64,000 bases of DNA from an uncultured Eubacteriales bacterium (GTDB taxonomy: Bacteria > Bacillota > Clostridia > Oscillospirales > Acutalibacteraceae), in assembly GCA_934462705.1 (NCBI GenBank), contig CAKSIH010000007.1, positions 1 to 64,000 of the forward strand, written 5' to 3'. Below, piece by piece: positions 26,106 to 34,468 of this stretch (positions are counted from its first letter, which is position 1; each line of letters starts with the position of its first letter). The position numbers were made by a program, and so were the translations under genes. A model generated the notes under the pieces. The model was not told where the DNA came from. It made no database searches and saw only the letters and a program-made list of their open reading frames with translations.

Positions 26106-27210
26106 ATGGACTTTTTTATTTATAATTATTTTGAATGTACTGTTCCTATCTGGGTGCTCTTCTGAAGGTATAAATGAAAAACTTATTATACATGGAATTG
26201 GAGTTGACAAAAACGAAGAAAAGTATACTGTAACAATGCATGTTTTAAATACAAATGCGCTATCGGATGAAGGGGGAGACAAAGAGGAGGAGATTGAGGT
26301 TATTTCTGAAAGTGGATATACTCTTTTAGATGCAATTTCAAATATAGAAAAAAGCAGTGGGAAAAAAGCGCTTTACTCGCATAATTTAATACTTGTGGTG
26401 GGCAAGGAAACTGCGGGGCTTTATATGGATAAAATATTAAGTTTTTTTTCTAGTGACTATAATCTAAGGCCGTCTGTGGAGGTTTTAATTTCTCAAACCA
26501 CGGCAAAAGATGTTTTGAATATAAAAAATGATGATAAGCTTATAACAGCCGACGACATAATGAGCATGTTAGAAACTTCCTATAATAAAAAAGATCAATT
26601 GAAATTTTCTTTAAAAAGTTTTTTAGGTAATGTGCAGAGTAATTATAAATCGGCAAAGGCTCTTTGCATTAATTCAACACAAGACACACTTGAAAGCAAT
26701 GTTTTACAAATAAGTAATATGGCGGTTTTTAAAGATGAGGTTATGAAAGGAATTTTGGATGAAGACGAAACTAAGGGCTTTTTAGAAATTTCAGGTGAAC
26801 TTAAAAATGTGGAGCAAGATGTGAATGTAGATGGAAACAATCTAAGTTGCCTTATAAAAAAGTCTAGCTGCAAAATAAAGACTTTAATAGAGGATGGGAT
26901 ACCACAATTTAATATGTTTATTAAGGCGACAGTAAACGTTTATAATGATAATTTGGAAGACAACGAAAACGTAAAGCCGGCCATTGAAAAAAAATTACGT
27001 GAATTAGCAAGCAAATCAATAAACAAAGCCTTAATCGAATATGAATGTGATATATTTAATTTTTCAAGGTACCTTATGAATGAAAATATTGATTATTTTA
27101 AATCTAACAGAGAAAATATAACTGACTTACTAATTAAAGCAAAGTATTGTATAGATGTAGACGTAAAAGTAAATTACATGGGTAAAAACTCTAGTTTATT
27201 TGAAGAATAA
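26095..27210 (+). CDS. Spore germination lipoprotein subunit C (GerC family)
   Basis: A 371-residue Ger(x)C lipoprotein. The signal peptide ends at the lipobox LSGC with the acylated Cys at residue 21. Conserved family stretches are IIHGIGVDKNEEKYTVTMHV, KALYSHNLILVVGKE and the ITADDIMSMLE region. It is the third receptor subunit, held at the outer face of the spore inner membrane. It starts 11 bases inside the B gene, so translation is likely coupled. Confidence 0.92.
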   Translation: MKIKWTFLFIIILNVLFLSGCSSEGINEKLIIHGIGVDKNEEKYTVTMHVLNTNALSDEGGDKEEEIEVISESGYTLLDAISNIEKSSGKKALYSHNLILVVGKETAGLYMDKILSFFSSDYNLRPSVEVLISQTTAKDVLNIKNDDKLITADDIMSMLETSYNKKDQLKFSLKSFLGNVQSNYKSAKALCINSTQDTLESNVLQISNMAVFKDEVMKGILDEDETKGFLEISGELKNVEQDVNVDGNNLSCLIKKSSCKIKTLIEDGIPQFNMFIKATVNVYNDNLEDNENVKPAIEKKLRELASKSINKALIEYECDIFNFSRYLMNENIDYFKSNRENITDLLIKAKYCIDVDVKVNYMGKNSSLFEE

Positions 27211-27276
27211 TGCTTTAAAAATATTTTTTTATAGAGTATAATAAATATTGAAAATATTTATTGGATGTGAGCTTGT

Positions 27277-28245
27277 ATGGCTAAAATGTTTAAGGTTTCC
27301 CTAGAAAGTTTAATTAAAGAGTTAGATTTGACTATTTCTTATATGCCTTTTAACCCTAAAAATATAACAATTGAGTCTAAAAATATTGCACGCTTAGGGC
27401 TTGAACTTACGGGCTTTTTTGAGTATTTTGATAATACGCGTCTTTTAATACTGGGAAAGACGGAAAATACTTATCTTTCAAGGATTAGTAAAGAAGAAAG
27501 AGAGTTGATTCTTGATAAGGTTTTTTCTCTTAATCCTCCAGCCGTTGTTATAACTCAAAATATTGATCCATATCCGGAACTTATGTGTGCTGCTAAAAAA
27601 AATGGAATACCGGTTTTGAAATCTAAAGATAAAACAGCCAATGTTATTGCTACAGCAGTAGCATTCCTTGATGTACATTTGGCAGAAAGAATTACTAGGC
27701 ATGGGGTTTTGATGGAAGTATATGGGCATGGAGTTTTTATGATAGGAGATAGTGGGGTAGGAAAAAGTGAGACCGCAATAGAACTTATAAAAAGAGGGCA
27801 TCGTTTGGTAGCTGATGATGCAGTTCAGATACGTAAAATTAGTGACAAATCTCTTATAGGGTCATCGCCTAAAAATATAAGGCATTTTATTGAGCTTAGG
27901 GGTATTGGAATTATAAATGCGAGAAGAATTTTTGGCATGGGATCCATTAAGGTTACCCAGGAAATCGATATGGTTATTAAACTTGAAATTTGGGATAATA
28001 ATAAAATTTATGACAGAATAGGCGTTGACAATGAATATACTGATATATTAGGGGTAAAAGTTCCAATTGTTACAATACCTGTAAAGCCGGGAAGAAATTT
28101 GGCAGTAATCATAGAAGTTGCAGCCATGAATAATAGACAAAAGAAAATGGGATATAACGCAGCTCAAGAATTGCTGGAGAGCATTGGAATGACTACCAAT
28201 GAGCTTGATTCAATAACGTCTAATCAGATTACGCTAGAACTTTAG
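27277..28245 (+). CDS. hprK: HPr kinase/phosphorylase
   Basis: Phosphorylates and dephosphorylates Ser46 of HPr and so controls carbon catabolite repression. The 322-residue protein has the P-loop GDSGVGKSE (from residue 157), the following ETAIELIKRGHRLVADDAV and the family signature IELRGIGIINARRIFG. The N-terminal DRTGG-like domain (residues 1-130) is intact. It opens the hprK-PHP-murB-rapZ-whiA group, with gaps of 17-27 bases. Confidence 0.96.
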   Translation: MAKMFKVSLESLIKELDLTISYMPFNPKNITIESKNIARLGLELTGFFEYFDNTRLLILGKTENTYLSRISKEERELILDKVFSLNPPAVVITQNIDPYPELMCAAKKNGIPVLKSKDKTANVIATAVAFLDVHLAERITRHGVLMEVYGHGVFMIGDSGVGKSETAIELIKRGHRLVADDAVQIRKISDKSLIGSSPKNIRHFIELRGIGIINARRIFGMGSIKVTQEIDMVIKLEIWDNNKIYDRIGVDNEYTDILGVKVPIVTIPVKPGRNLAVIIEVAAMNNRQKKMGYNAAQELLESIGMTTNELDSITSNQITLEL

Positions 28246-28270
28246 CTTATAACTATTAAGGAGGTAAAAT

Positions 28271-29002
28271 ATGAAAATAGTAGCAGATACGCATACTCAT
28301 ACACTTGCTTCAACGCACGCGTACAGTACGCTTGAAGAAATGGTAAACGCAGCGGCTAAAAAGGATCTTTATGCTATTGCAATAACAGACCATGGTAAAA
28401 CTATGCCGGGATCCCCCAGAGAATGGTATTTTGAAAATTTGCATGTTGTTCCGGATTTTATTAATGAAGTTAGGGTTTTAAAAGGTATAGAAACAAATAT
28501 TATAGATTATGATGGCAATTTTGACACGGATAATACTGTTTTAAGCTCTCTTGAATGGGTAGTTGCATCTATGCATGAAAATACATTAAAACCCAATTTT
28601 GACCAGGATCTTTGTACTGAAGCATGGCTTAATGTTTGTAAAAACCCGTATGTAAGTGCAATTGGACATAGTGGTGTTGAGGCATTTAAATTTGATTATG
28701 AAAAAGTTATTCCAGAATTTGGAAGAAGCGGAAAGCTTGTTGAGATAAATAACAGTTCATTTAAAATTAGAAAAACAGCCATTGAAAATTGTAAAAGAAT
28801 AGCAGAAATTTGCAAAAAAAATAGTGTACCAATTATAGTAAACTCGGATGCGCATTTTTCACATCAAGTTGGTGTGGTTGATGACGCTTTGGAACTGCTT
28901 AAAGAAGTTAATTTTCCAAAGGAACTTATAATAAACTCTGATATAGATAGATTTAAGAGATATTTAGAGGAATACATGGCAAGACGAACTGCCTTAGTGT
29001 AA
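28271..29002 (+). CDS. PHP-domain phosphoesterase (YcdX-like)
   Basis: A 243-residue PHP-superfamily metal-dependent phosphatase. Metal ligands visible: DTHTHTLAS at the start, ITDHGKTMPGS, the Glu in LKGIETNI, VASMHEN, IGHSGVEAF and NSDAHFSHQVG. The layout matches the YcdX type of histidinol-phosphatase-like proteins of unassigned substrate. AAGGAGG precedes the ATG. It lies between hprK and murB, an arrangement common in Clostridia. Confidence 0.88.
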   Translation: MKIVADTHTHTLASTHAYSTLEEMVNAAAKKDLYAIAITDHGKTMPGSPREWYFENLHVVPDFINEVRVLKGIETNIIDYDGNFDTDNTVLSSLEWVVASMHENTLKPNFDQDLCTEAWLNVCKNPYVSAIGHSGVEAFKFDYEKVIPEFGRSGKLVEINNSSFKIRKTAIENCKRIAEICKKNSVPIIVNSDAHFSHQVGVVDDALELLKEVNFPKELIINSDIDRFKRYLEEYMARRTALV

Positions 29003-29019
29003 TTATTGGGTGTGATTTT

Positions 29020-29934
29020 ATGTATGATTATGATAAAATTTGTAGTATTGCAAAAAGCTTAAACTGTAAATTATTTTTAAATGAGTCTATGAACAGACAT
29101 ACGTCTTTTAATATAGGTGGCAATGCAGATGTCTTTATTGAAGTTAATGATAAGGCATCACTGAAAAGTTTACTTAGAAGTATTAATGAAAGAAACATTC
29201 CTTATTTTGTTTTTGGTAATGGATCTAATCTTTTGGTATCTGATAAAGGAATTCGTGGAATTGTTTTAAAACTTGGGGGAAAATTTTGTAATGTAAGTTT
29301 AGTAGATGATGTAACGGTTGAATGTGGTGCAGGGGCTTTGCTTTCTAAAGCGTGTATCTTTGCTTTAAGAAATTCACTTGGTGGACTTGAGTTTGCTTTT
29401 GGCATACCAGGTACAGTTGGTGGAGCGGCTTATATGAATGCAGGTGCATATGGAAGTGAAATGAAAAATGTATTGATTTGCTGTAATCATGTAACTAAAA
29501 GTGGGCAGGAGGAAAGTTTTTTTTCAGAGGATTTAGCCTTTAGTTATAGAAGAAGTGTTTATTCAAATACAAGTCATATTTTAACTGGAGTTACTATTAA
29601 ATTGAAAAAGGACGATCCACTACATATTAAACAAAATATGGATGACTTTATAAGAAGAAGAAAGGATAAGCAACCACTTAATTACCCGAGTGCAGGAAGT
29701 ATTTTTAAAAGGCCTGTTGGGAATTTTGCCGGAACCTTAATAGAGAAATGCGGCTTGAAAGGAAAGTCAATTGGTGGAGCGATGGTTAGTCGAAAGCATG
29801 CTGGATTTATTGTAAATACAGGCGAAGCAACATGTCAAAATGTTATTGACCTTATTGATCATATTAAAGCTGTAGTTTTTGAAAAGACAGGTATTATTTT
29901 AGAGTGCGAAGTTAAACTTGTTGGAGAAATATAA
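29020..29934 (+). CDS. murB: UDP-N-acetylenolpyruvoylglucosamine reductase
   Basis: The second committed enzyme of peptidoglycan precursor synthesis: it reduces UDP-GlcNAc-enolpyruvate with NADPH and FAD. 304 residues, with MNRHTSFNIGGNADVF, VFGNGSNLLVSDKG, LEFAFGIPGTVGGAAYMNAG, FSYRRSVYS and the catalytic Ser in PSAGSIFKRP. The Glu in the C-terminal ILECEVKLVG completes the site. It lacks the extra domain of the E. coli enzyme, as in other Firmicutes. Confidence 0.96.
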   Translation: MYDYDKICSIAKSLNCKLFLNESMNRHTSFNIGGNADVFIEVNDKASLKSLLRSINERNIPYFVFGNGSNLLVSDKGIRGIVLKLGGKFCNVSLVDDVTVECGAGALLSKACIFALRNSLGGLEFAFGIPGTVGGAAYMNAGAYGSEMKNVLICCNHVTKSGQEESFFSEDLAFSYRRSVYSNTSHILTGVTIKLKKDDPLHIKQNMDDFIRRRKDKQPLNYPSAGSIFKRPVGNFAGTLIEKCGLKGKSIGGAMVSRKHAGFIVNTGEATCQNVIDLIDHIKAVVFEKTGIILECEVKLVGEI

Positions 29935-29954
29935 GTTTTAAGGAAGGGATTACT

Positions 29955-30839
29955 ATGGATTTTGTTATTGTTACAGGTCTTTCGGGTGCCGGAAAAGTCA
30001 GCGCTTTACATGCTCTTGAAGACATTGGGTTTTATTGTGTAGACAATATACCATCAATGTTAGTATTTACTTTTTATGATATTTGTAGAAAGGCTATTGA
30101 TCCTAAAATGCAAAGAGTAGCTGTCGGAATTGATATACGTGCAGAACAAACTTTTGACGACATATTTCATACTTTATGCAAAATTAGTAATGAGGGACAG
30201 TATAAAATTTTATTTATTGATGCAAGAGATGATGTTCTTATAAGAAGGTTTAAGGAAAACCGCAGAAAACATCCACTTGTAGAAAAATGCAATGGATCTG
30301 TAAAAAAAGCAATTTCTATTGAACGTGAAAAATTAAAACTTATGAGAGATAAATCTGATTATATTATAGACACTTCATTTTTGCTACCAGCGCAACTAAA
30401 AGAAAGAATATCTTCTTTATTTTTAACCAAAAATTCCAATGCTCTTATGATTACTTGTATGTCATTTGGCTTTAAGTATGGTATTCCAACAGAAGCAGAT
30501 ATTGTTTTTGACGTGAGGTGTTTGCCAAACCCATTTTACATTGAAAGTTTAAAAACTTTAACCGGTTTAGATAGGGAAGTGAAAGATTATGTAATGCAGT
30601 GGGATCAAACTAAGGGCTTTGTTTCTAAATTATTTCCACTTATAGACTTTATGTTACCACTTTATTGCAATGAGGGAAAAAGTCAACTTGTTATAGCAAT
30701 TGGGTGCACAGGTGGAAAGCACAGATCAGTTGCACTTACACAGACTTTGTGTGACCATCTTTTAGAGAAAGGAAATAAAGCATCATCGGTTCATAGAGAC
30801 ATTTTAAGAGGTAGAAGGGAAGTTATTGCTTTAAAATAA
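29955..30839 (+). CDS. rapZ: RapZ/YvcJ nucleotide-binding protein, with altered P-loop
   Basis: A 294-residue RapZ/YvcJ homologue, a GTP/ATP-binding protein that in enterobacteria steers RNase E processing of small RNAs and in Bacillus binds nucleotide. LEDIGFYCVDNIPSML, FIDARDDVLIRRFKENRRKHP, FGFKYGIPTEADIVFDVRCLPNPF and GCTGGKHRSVALTQ are conserved. The N-terminal P-loop reads GLSGAGKVS, where relatives have GAGKS or GAGKT directly followed by Val; the Ser/Thr that helps bind the metal is displaced by one. YvcK, usually found next, is absent: whiA follows directly. Confidence 0.92.
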   Translation: MDFVIVTGLSGAGKVSALHALEDIGFYCVDNIPSMLVFTFYDICRKAIDPKMQRVAVGIDIRAEQTFDDIFHTLCKISNEGQYKILFIDARDDVLIRRFKENRRKHPLVEKCNGSVKKAISIEREKLKLMRDKSDYIIDTSFLLPAQLKERISSLFLTKNSNALMITCMSFGFKYGIPTEADIVFDVRCLPNPFYIESLKTLTGLDREVKDYVMQWDQTKGFVSKLFPLIDFMLPLYCNEGKSQLVIAIGCTGGKHRSVALTQTLCDHLLEKGNKASSVHRDILRGRREVIALK

Positions 30840-30866
30840 TTAGTTACTAAGGGTAGGTTTATAAAT

Positions 30867-31772
30867 ATGACGTTTTCATCAAAAGTGAAGGGGGAACTTT
30901 GCAAGGGTGAATCATTTGAAGGACAAGCAGAGTTATATGGACTTTTATTATTTTCTAAGAGTTTTAAATTTAATAATATAACATTTACAACAGAGAATAA
31001 AAATGTTTTTGAAAGATCTCGAAATTTAATTTCTGCTTGGTATAATGATATTATTTTTGATGTAGTTTCTCCAGCTTACAAAAAAAAGTTTACTTTTATT
31101 TTAAATATACCTTTTTACCAGGATAGAGCTAAAATTTTAAAATCGCTTGGATATGATAAAAATGAAATAAATTTAAGAATACATAAAGAAAGCATAAACA
31201 CGGATGAAAAGGTAAAAAGTTTTTTAAAGGGAGCATTTTTATCATGTGGAACGATAATTAATCCTAAGACATCATATCATATTGAATTTGTTGTTCCTTA
31301 TATGAATCTTGCAAATGATTTAGCAAATATAATTTCCGAAGTATCGAGTTTAACTATTATTCCTAGTGTAATGGAGAGGAAAGGCAGTTACATTGTTTAC
31401 ATGAAAGGAAATGATAATATTGTAAGCTTTTTAACTTACATAGAGGCACCTTTATATGCTATGGAGGTTATTCAAGTATCTATGCTTAAGGAAGTGCGAA
31501 ATTATATTAACAGAACGACTAATTTTGAAACGGCAAATTTAAGTAAAACAACGTCTGCTGCTGCTATTCAAATAGAATCTATAAAGAAAATTCAAAGCAG
31601 TGGGATTTTTGAAACCATGGATAATGATTTAAAAGAACTGGCGCATTTAAGGCTTGATAATCCGGATATGTCGCTTAGAAATTTAGGTGAGAATCTTTCC
31701 AAGCCACTTACACGTTCAGGTGTGAATCATAAAATACAGAAATTAATAAAAATTGCAGAAAGTATTGAATAA
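30867..31772 (+). CDS. whiA: WhiA-type DNA-binding protein
   Basis: A 301-residue WhiA. The N-terminal part is a degenerate LAGLIDADG fold (KVKSFLKGAFLSCGTIINPKTSYHIEF) and the C-terminal part a helix-turn-helix (LKELAHLRLDNPDMSLRNLG, LTRSGVNHKIQKL). In actinomycetes WhiA controls sporulation; in Bacillus it affects division and chromosome organisation. It closes the hprK operon; tandem terminator-like hairpins follow. Confidence 0.95.
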   Translation: MTFSSKVKGELCKGESFEGQAELYGLLLFSKSFKFNNITFTTENKNVFERSRNLISAWYNDIIFDVVSPAYKKKFTFILNIPFYQDRAKILKSLGYDKNEINLRIHKESINTDEKVKSFLKGAFLSCGTIINPKTSYHIEFVVPYMNLANDLANIISEVSSLTIIPSVMERKGSYIVYMKGNDNIVSFLTYIEAPLYAMEVIQVSMLKEVRNYINRTTNFETANLSKTTSAAAIQIESIKKIQSSGIFETMDNDLKELAHLRLDNPDMSLRNLGENLSKPLTRSGVNHKIQKLIKIAESIE

Positions 31773-31784
31773 AAGTAAATATAT

Positions 31785-31836
31785 AAAACACTCTTATGTA
31801 TGGATCAAAATCATACCATTTATAAGGTGTTTTTTA
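31785..31836 (+). terminator. Terminator after whiA
   Basis: AAAACAC(T)CTTAT pairs with ATAAGGTGTTTT, one bulge, followed by a T run. Confidence 0.8.
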
Positions 31837-31853
31837 TAGGTATGAAAAACTGA

Positions 31854-31910
31854 GACTATTATTTTGTTGCAGATATTTTTTAAAGCAAACAGATATAATA
31901 GTCTTTTTTA
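31854..31910 (+). terminator. Second terminator-like hairpin after whiA
   Basis: GACTATTAT (31854-31862) pairs with ATAATAGTC (31895-31903), followed directly by TTTTTT. Confidence 0.7.
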
Positions 31911-32382
31911 TAGCTTTAAAAACAATAGTTTTAAAGTCAATAAAGTAAGTAGAGATATGAATGGAAAATAAGTTGCTATTTATCAAGAACTAATGTAAAA
32001 AGACCATGATACATAAAGTAATGAATAAAAAATATTAAAACGAAAAATGGCAGAGCGGTTGTACTGCTGTTTTTTGTTATTTTTTCATTTTATTACAAAA
32101 ATAAAATGTGCAAATAAGCGTTATTACTTTAGTTTTTAGTACATTGACTTTTTTATTATAAGGAAATATTTTATGTTTAACTAATATCATGTGATGAACG
32201 GTTTTAGGATTTGCAATAAACTTAAGCCTCTGAAAAAAGGTATTTTTTCTTTAATATATTAAAGAAGTTTAGCAAATAATAGATTTAAGATTTAAAAGAC
32301 AGTAATTAAATTTTATGGAATTTGTGCTAAAAAATTCTTGAAATTTAACCTATAATATGTTATAAAAAGGGGGAGTTTATGG
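31911..32382. other. Gene-free stretch before the Nif11/double-glycine gene
   Basis: No plausible coding frame with a ribosome site was found on either strand. A weak hairpin AGCGG-TTGTA-CTGCT followed by T-rich sequence lies at 32054-32090. A TATAAT at 32351-32356 has no good -35 box at the normal spacing, so the promoter for the gene at 32383 is not assigned. Confidence 0.5.
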
Positions 32383-33981
32383 ATGGATAAGGCTGTATCA
32401 GCATTTTATGATGAGATACACTCAAATTCAATGTTGGCGGAAGAAATCAAAACAAAGATATTAGAATATCGTAAGGGTAGCAATAAAGAAAAATATTCCA
32501 CTGAAATTATAAACGAAGTAATATTACCTATAGCTAAAAAGGCAGGATTTAATATTTCAGCTAAAGATATAATTGACTATGAAAATAAATTAAGCAGTGC
32601 TAATGATAGCCCACAAAAGCAAGAACTTAGCATTGAGGATTTAGAAAATGTTAATGGTGGCTTGGGAGTGCGAACAGCGGCTGTAAGCTTGTTTGCTATA
32701 ATTGGGTTATCATCACTGTCAACAGGAGCAATGAGCTTTGCAGACAACCCTGCGTCAGCTATGTCATCTGATACATCTATTTCTATCAGCCAATCTGTAG
32801 ATCAAGGCAGGACATCTAATGATACGACTAATGATATAAGCAATAATCAGGCAATGTCAGAAGAAGAAACAATAGAAACTGTAGTAAAGGATATATTGCA
32901 AGAGTTAGAAGGTTATGATTTTACTACATCTATAGATACAAAAGATCTTCATAGTACTAACAATACCGATGCACTTTCTAATTTGATTAAAGAATTTGAC
33001 AACAAATCAAAAGAAATTGCACATAAGCTTAATTCTCAACCTTCATTTAAATCTTTGAATGAATTAGTTAAAAATAATAGTGAAGTTTTAAATAATGTCT
33101 TTGGAAAAATTAATGAAACATCTTTAACAGCTAGGGAGAAAGTTGCAGCAAATTTAATTATTGATGATTGGGCAAATTTAAATGGATTTAGTCATTATGC
33201 GTCTTTAACAGCGAGTCCATATTTTATTAATGAAAACGGAAACGTTTTTTGGCCTGATAATAATGGCTATCAGGCAGGAAGCGAAATTAAAGATATTATT
33301 GATGATTTGAACCCTGGTTATAAAATAGACAGGTATGGTAGTGAATATGGGTTTTATGTCGCTTCGGCCAATGATAATACCAGTTCTTCATATACACAAA
33401 GGGCACTGGCTAGCAGAGAAAATAATAACCTTTATCATAAATACAGTGTTACAAGAAGTTTTTCGGAACTATCAAACGTAATAGATGAACTTGGATTAAA
33501 TGAATGTCTTGAATTAGAAGCTCAAGCTGTAGATGCATACAAGGAAGTTAAGGATAAAATAAAGCCAGATTTTCAAATACACAATAAAGGTAGTAACCCT
33601 TATGCTGTAGAAGATGGTTTTAATTACAGACAATTACAGTCTCTCGTTGACAATGATGTTGATAAATTGCTTGTATCAGGTGCAGATTCGCAGGAGGTTC
33701 AAGCAAAGTTTAATGAAATAAAGGAAGTTTTAGATAAAATAGATGGGGTATTTGAATCTGCTAAAAGTACGCATGCAAATGACGCTGATAAAATCCAATC
33801 ATTACAGAATAATGTTAAGGGTGGATTTATAAATCTTACAGATAACGTAAAAAATGCAAAAGTTAATTCAGGAGAAATTGCGCCTGCATTTAAACAACAA
33901 GGTGGTGGAACGCAAATAGAACTGCCTTGTGGTGTAGCTTTATTAAAAGACTTAGGGTTCTTGCAAAATGCAACCAGTTAG
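32383..33981 (+). CDS. Large protein with Nif11-like, double-glycine leader
   Basis: A 532-residue protein of no known family. Residues 1-95 look like a Nif11-type precursor leader: AVSAFYDEIHSNSMLAEEIK, IAKKAGFNISAKDIIDYE and the terminal LSIEDLENVNGG, which would be cut after GG by a C39-type peptidase. After GG comes a hydrophobic helix (TAAVSLFAIIGLSSLSTGAM), then a Ser/Thr/Asn-rich linker and about 380 mostly helical residues (for example DKIDGVFESAKSTHANDADK) and a C-terminal PCGVALLKDLGF. ATG start with AGGGGGAG upstream. A second double-glycine protein follows 41 bases downstream. Either the GG site or the hydrophobic segment could direct export. No exporter is present in the window. 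Confidence 0.8.
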   Translation: MDKAVSAFYDEIHSNSMLAEEIKTKILEYRKGSNKEKYSTEIINEVILPIAKKAGFNISAKDIIDYENKLSSANDSPQKQELSIEDLENVNGGLGVRTAAVSLFAIIGLSSLSTGAMSFADNPASAMSSDTSISISQSVDQGRTSNDTTNDISNNQAMSEEETIETVVKDILQELEGYDFTTSIDTKDLHSTNNTDALSNLIKEFDNKSKEIAHKLNSQPSFKSLNELVKNNSEVLNNVFGKINETSLTAREKVAANLIIDDWANLNGFSHYASLTASPYFINENGNVFWPDNNGYQAGSEIKDIIDDLNPGYKIDRYGSEYGFYVASANDNTSSSYTQRALASRENNNLYHKYSVTRSFSELSNVIDELGLNECLELEAQAVDAYKEVKDKIKPDFQIHNKGSNPYAVEDGFNYRQLQSLVDNDVDKLLVSGADSQEVQAKFNEIKEVLDKIDGVFESAKSTHANDADKIQSLQNNVKGGFINLTDNVKNAKVNSGEIAPAFKQQGGGTQIELPCGVALLKDLGFLQNATS

Positions 33982-34022
33982 TTTATAATAGAAGTGTAGT
34001 AAAATATAAGGAGGTATATTTT

Positions 34023-34283
34023 ATGGAATTTCGTGATAGCCGAGGTATTGAAAAATTAAGTAAAGATGATGATGCTTTAGTGAGTGGAGGGGTTGTTATT
34101 ATAAATGAAAAACCAACTCAAGAAAATGAACTTGGTGTTTATAAAGATGGAGAGGCTTGGGTTGTTGGATTTATGAGAGAAAGAGGTCAAATTTTTGAAG
34201 TTGGTCGGTTTGTAAAGGAAGATACTGCAAATCAGGTAGCTAAAGATTACCAAAGTGACCTAGAAAAAATGTTTAATAGTTAA
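34023..34283 (+). CDS. Small protein with double-glycine motif
   Basis: 86 residues, no family recognised. KLSKDDDALVSGG at about residues 11-23 has the shape of a leader-cleavage motif and is followed by VVIINEKPTQENELG and a compact charged domain (VYKDGEAWVVGFMRERGQIF, FVKEDTANQVAKDY). The ATG at 34023 has a strong AAGGAGG ten bases upstream. It sits 41 bases after the Nif11-like gene and is probably co-transcribed with it. The processed product would be about 63 residues, larger than most bacteriocins. Confidence 0.75.
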   Translation: MEFRDSRGIEKLSKDDDALVSGGVVIINEKPTQENELGVYKDGEAWVVGFMRERGQIFEVGRFVKEDTANQVAKDYQSDLEKMFNS

Positions 34284-34288
34284 ATTTT

Positions 34289-34318
34289 ATTAAGGATAAC
34301 AAATTTGTTGTCCTTAAT
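34289..34318 (+). terminator. Hairpin after the double-glycine pair
   Basis: ATTAAGGA (34289-34296) pairs with TCCTTAAT (34311-34318), extended by ATAACAAA/TTTGTTGT with G-T pairs. The T run is weak. Confidence 0.55.
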
Positions 34319-34424
34319 GTTTATAAGACTTTTCAACATAATCCGGGGCTTTTTATGAGAAAAGGCCTATACGATGTTTGAATATAATATATCAACTTGC
34401 AAACTGTGTAATTATGAATGTCAA

Positions 34425-34459
34425 TAAAGACCATTTGATATTATCAAATGGTCTTTATA
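34425..34459 (-). terminator. Terminator of the redox operon
   Basis: AAAGACCATTTGAT and ATCAAATGGTCTTT form a 14-bp perfect stem with a three-base loop between the convergent units; usable in either direction. Confidence 0.85.
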
Positions 34460-34468
34460 TTTACTAAA

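Noticed and set aside
32322..32365. Possible promoter of the Nif11-like gene (TTGTGC or TTGAAA with TATAAT/TTATAA)
   Set aside because: Spacings of 23 bases, or a start that would fall on the ribosome site; not reliable.
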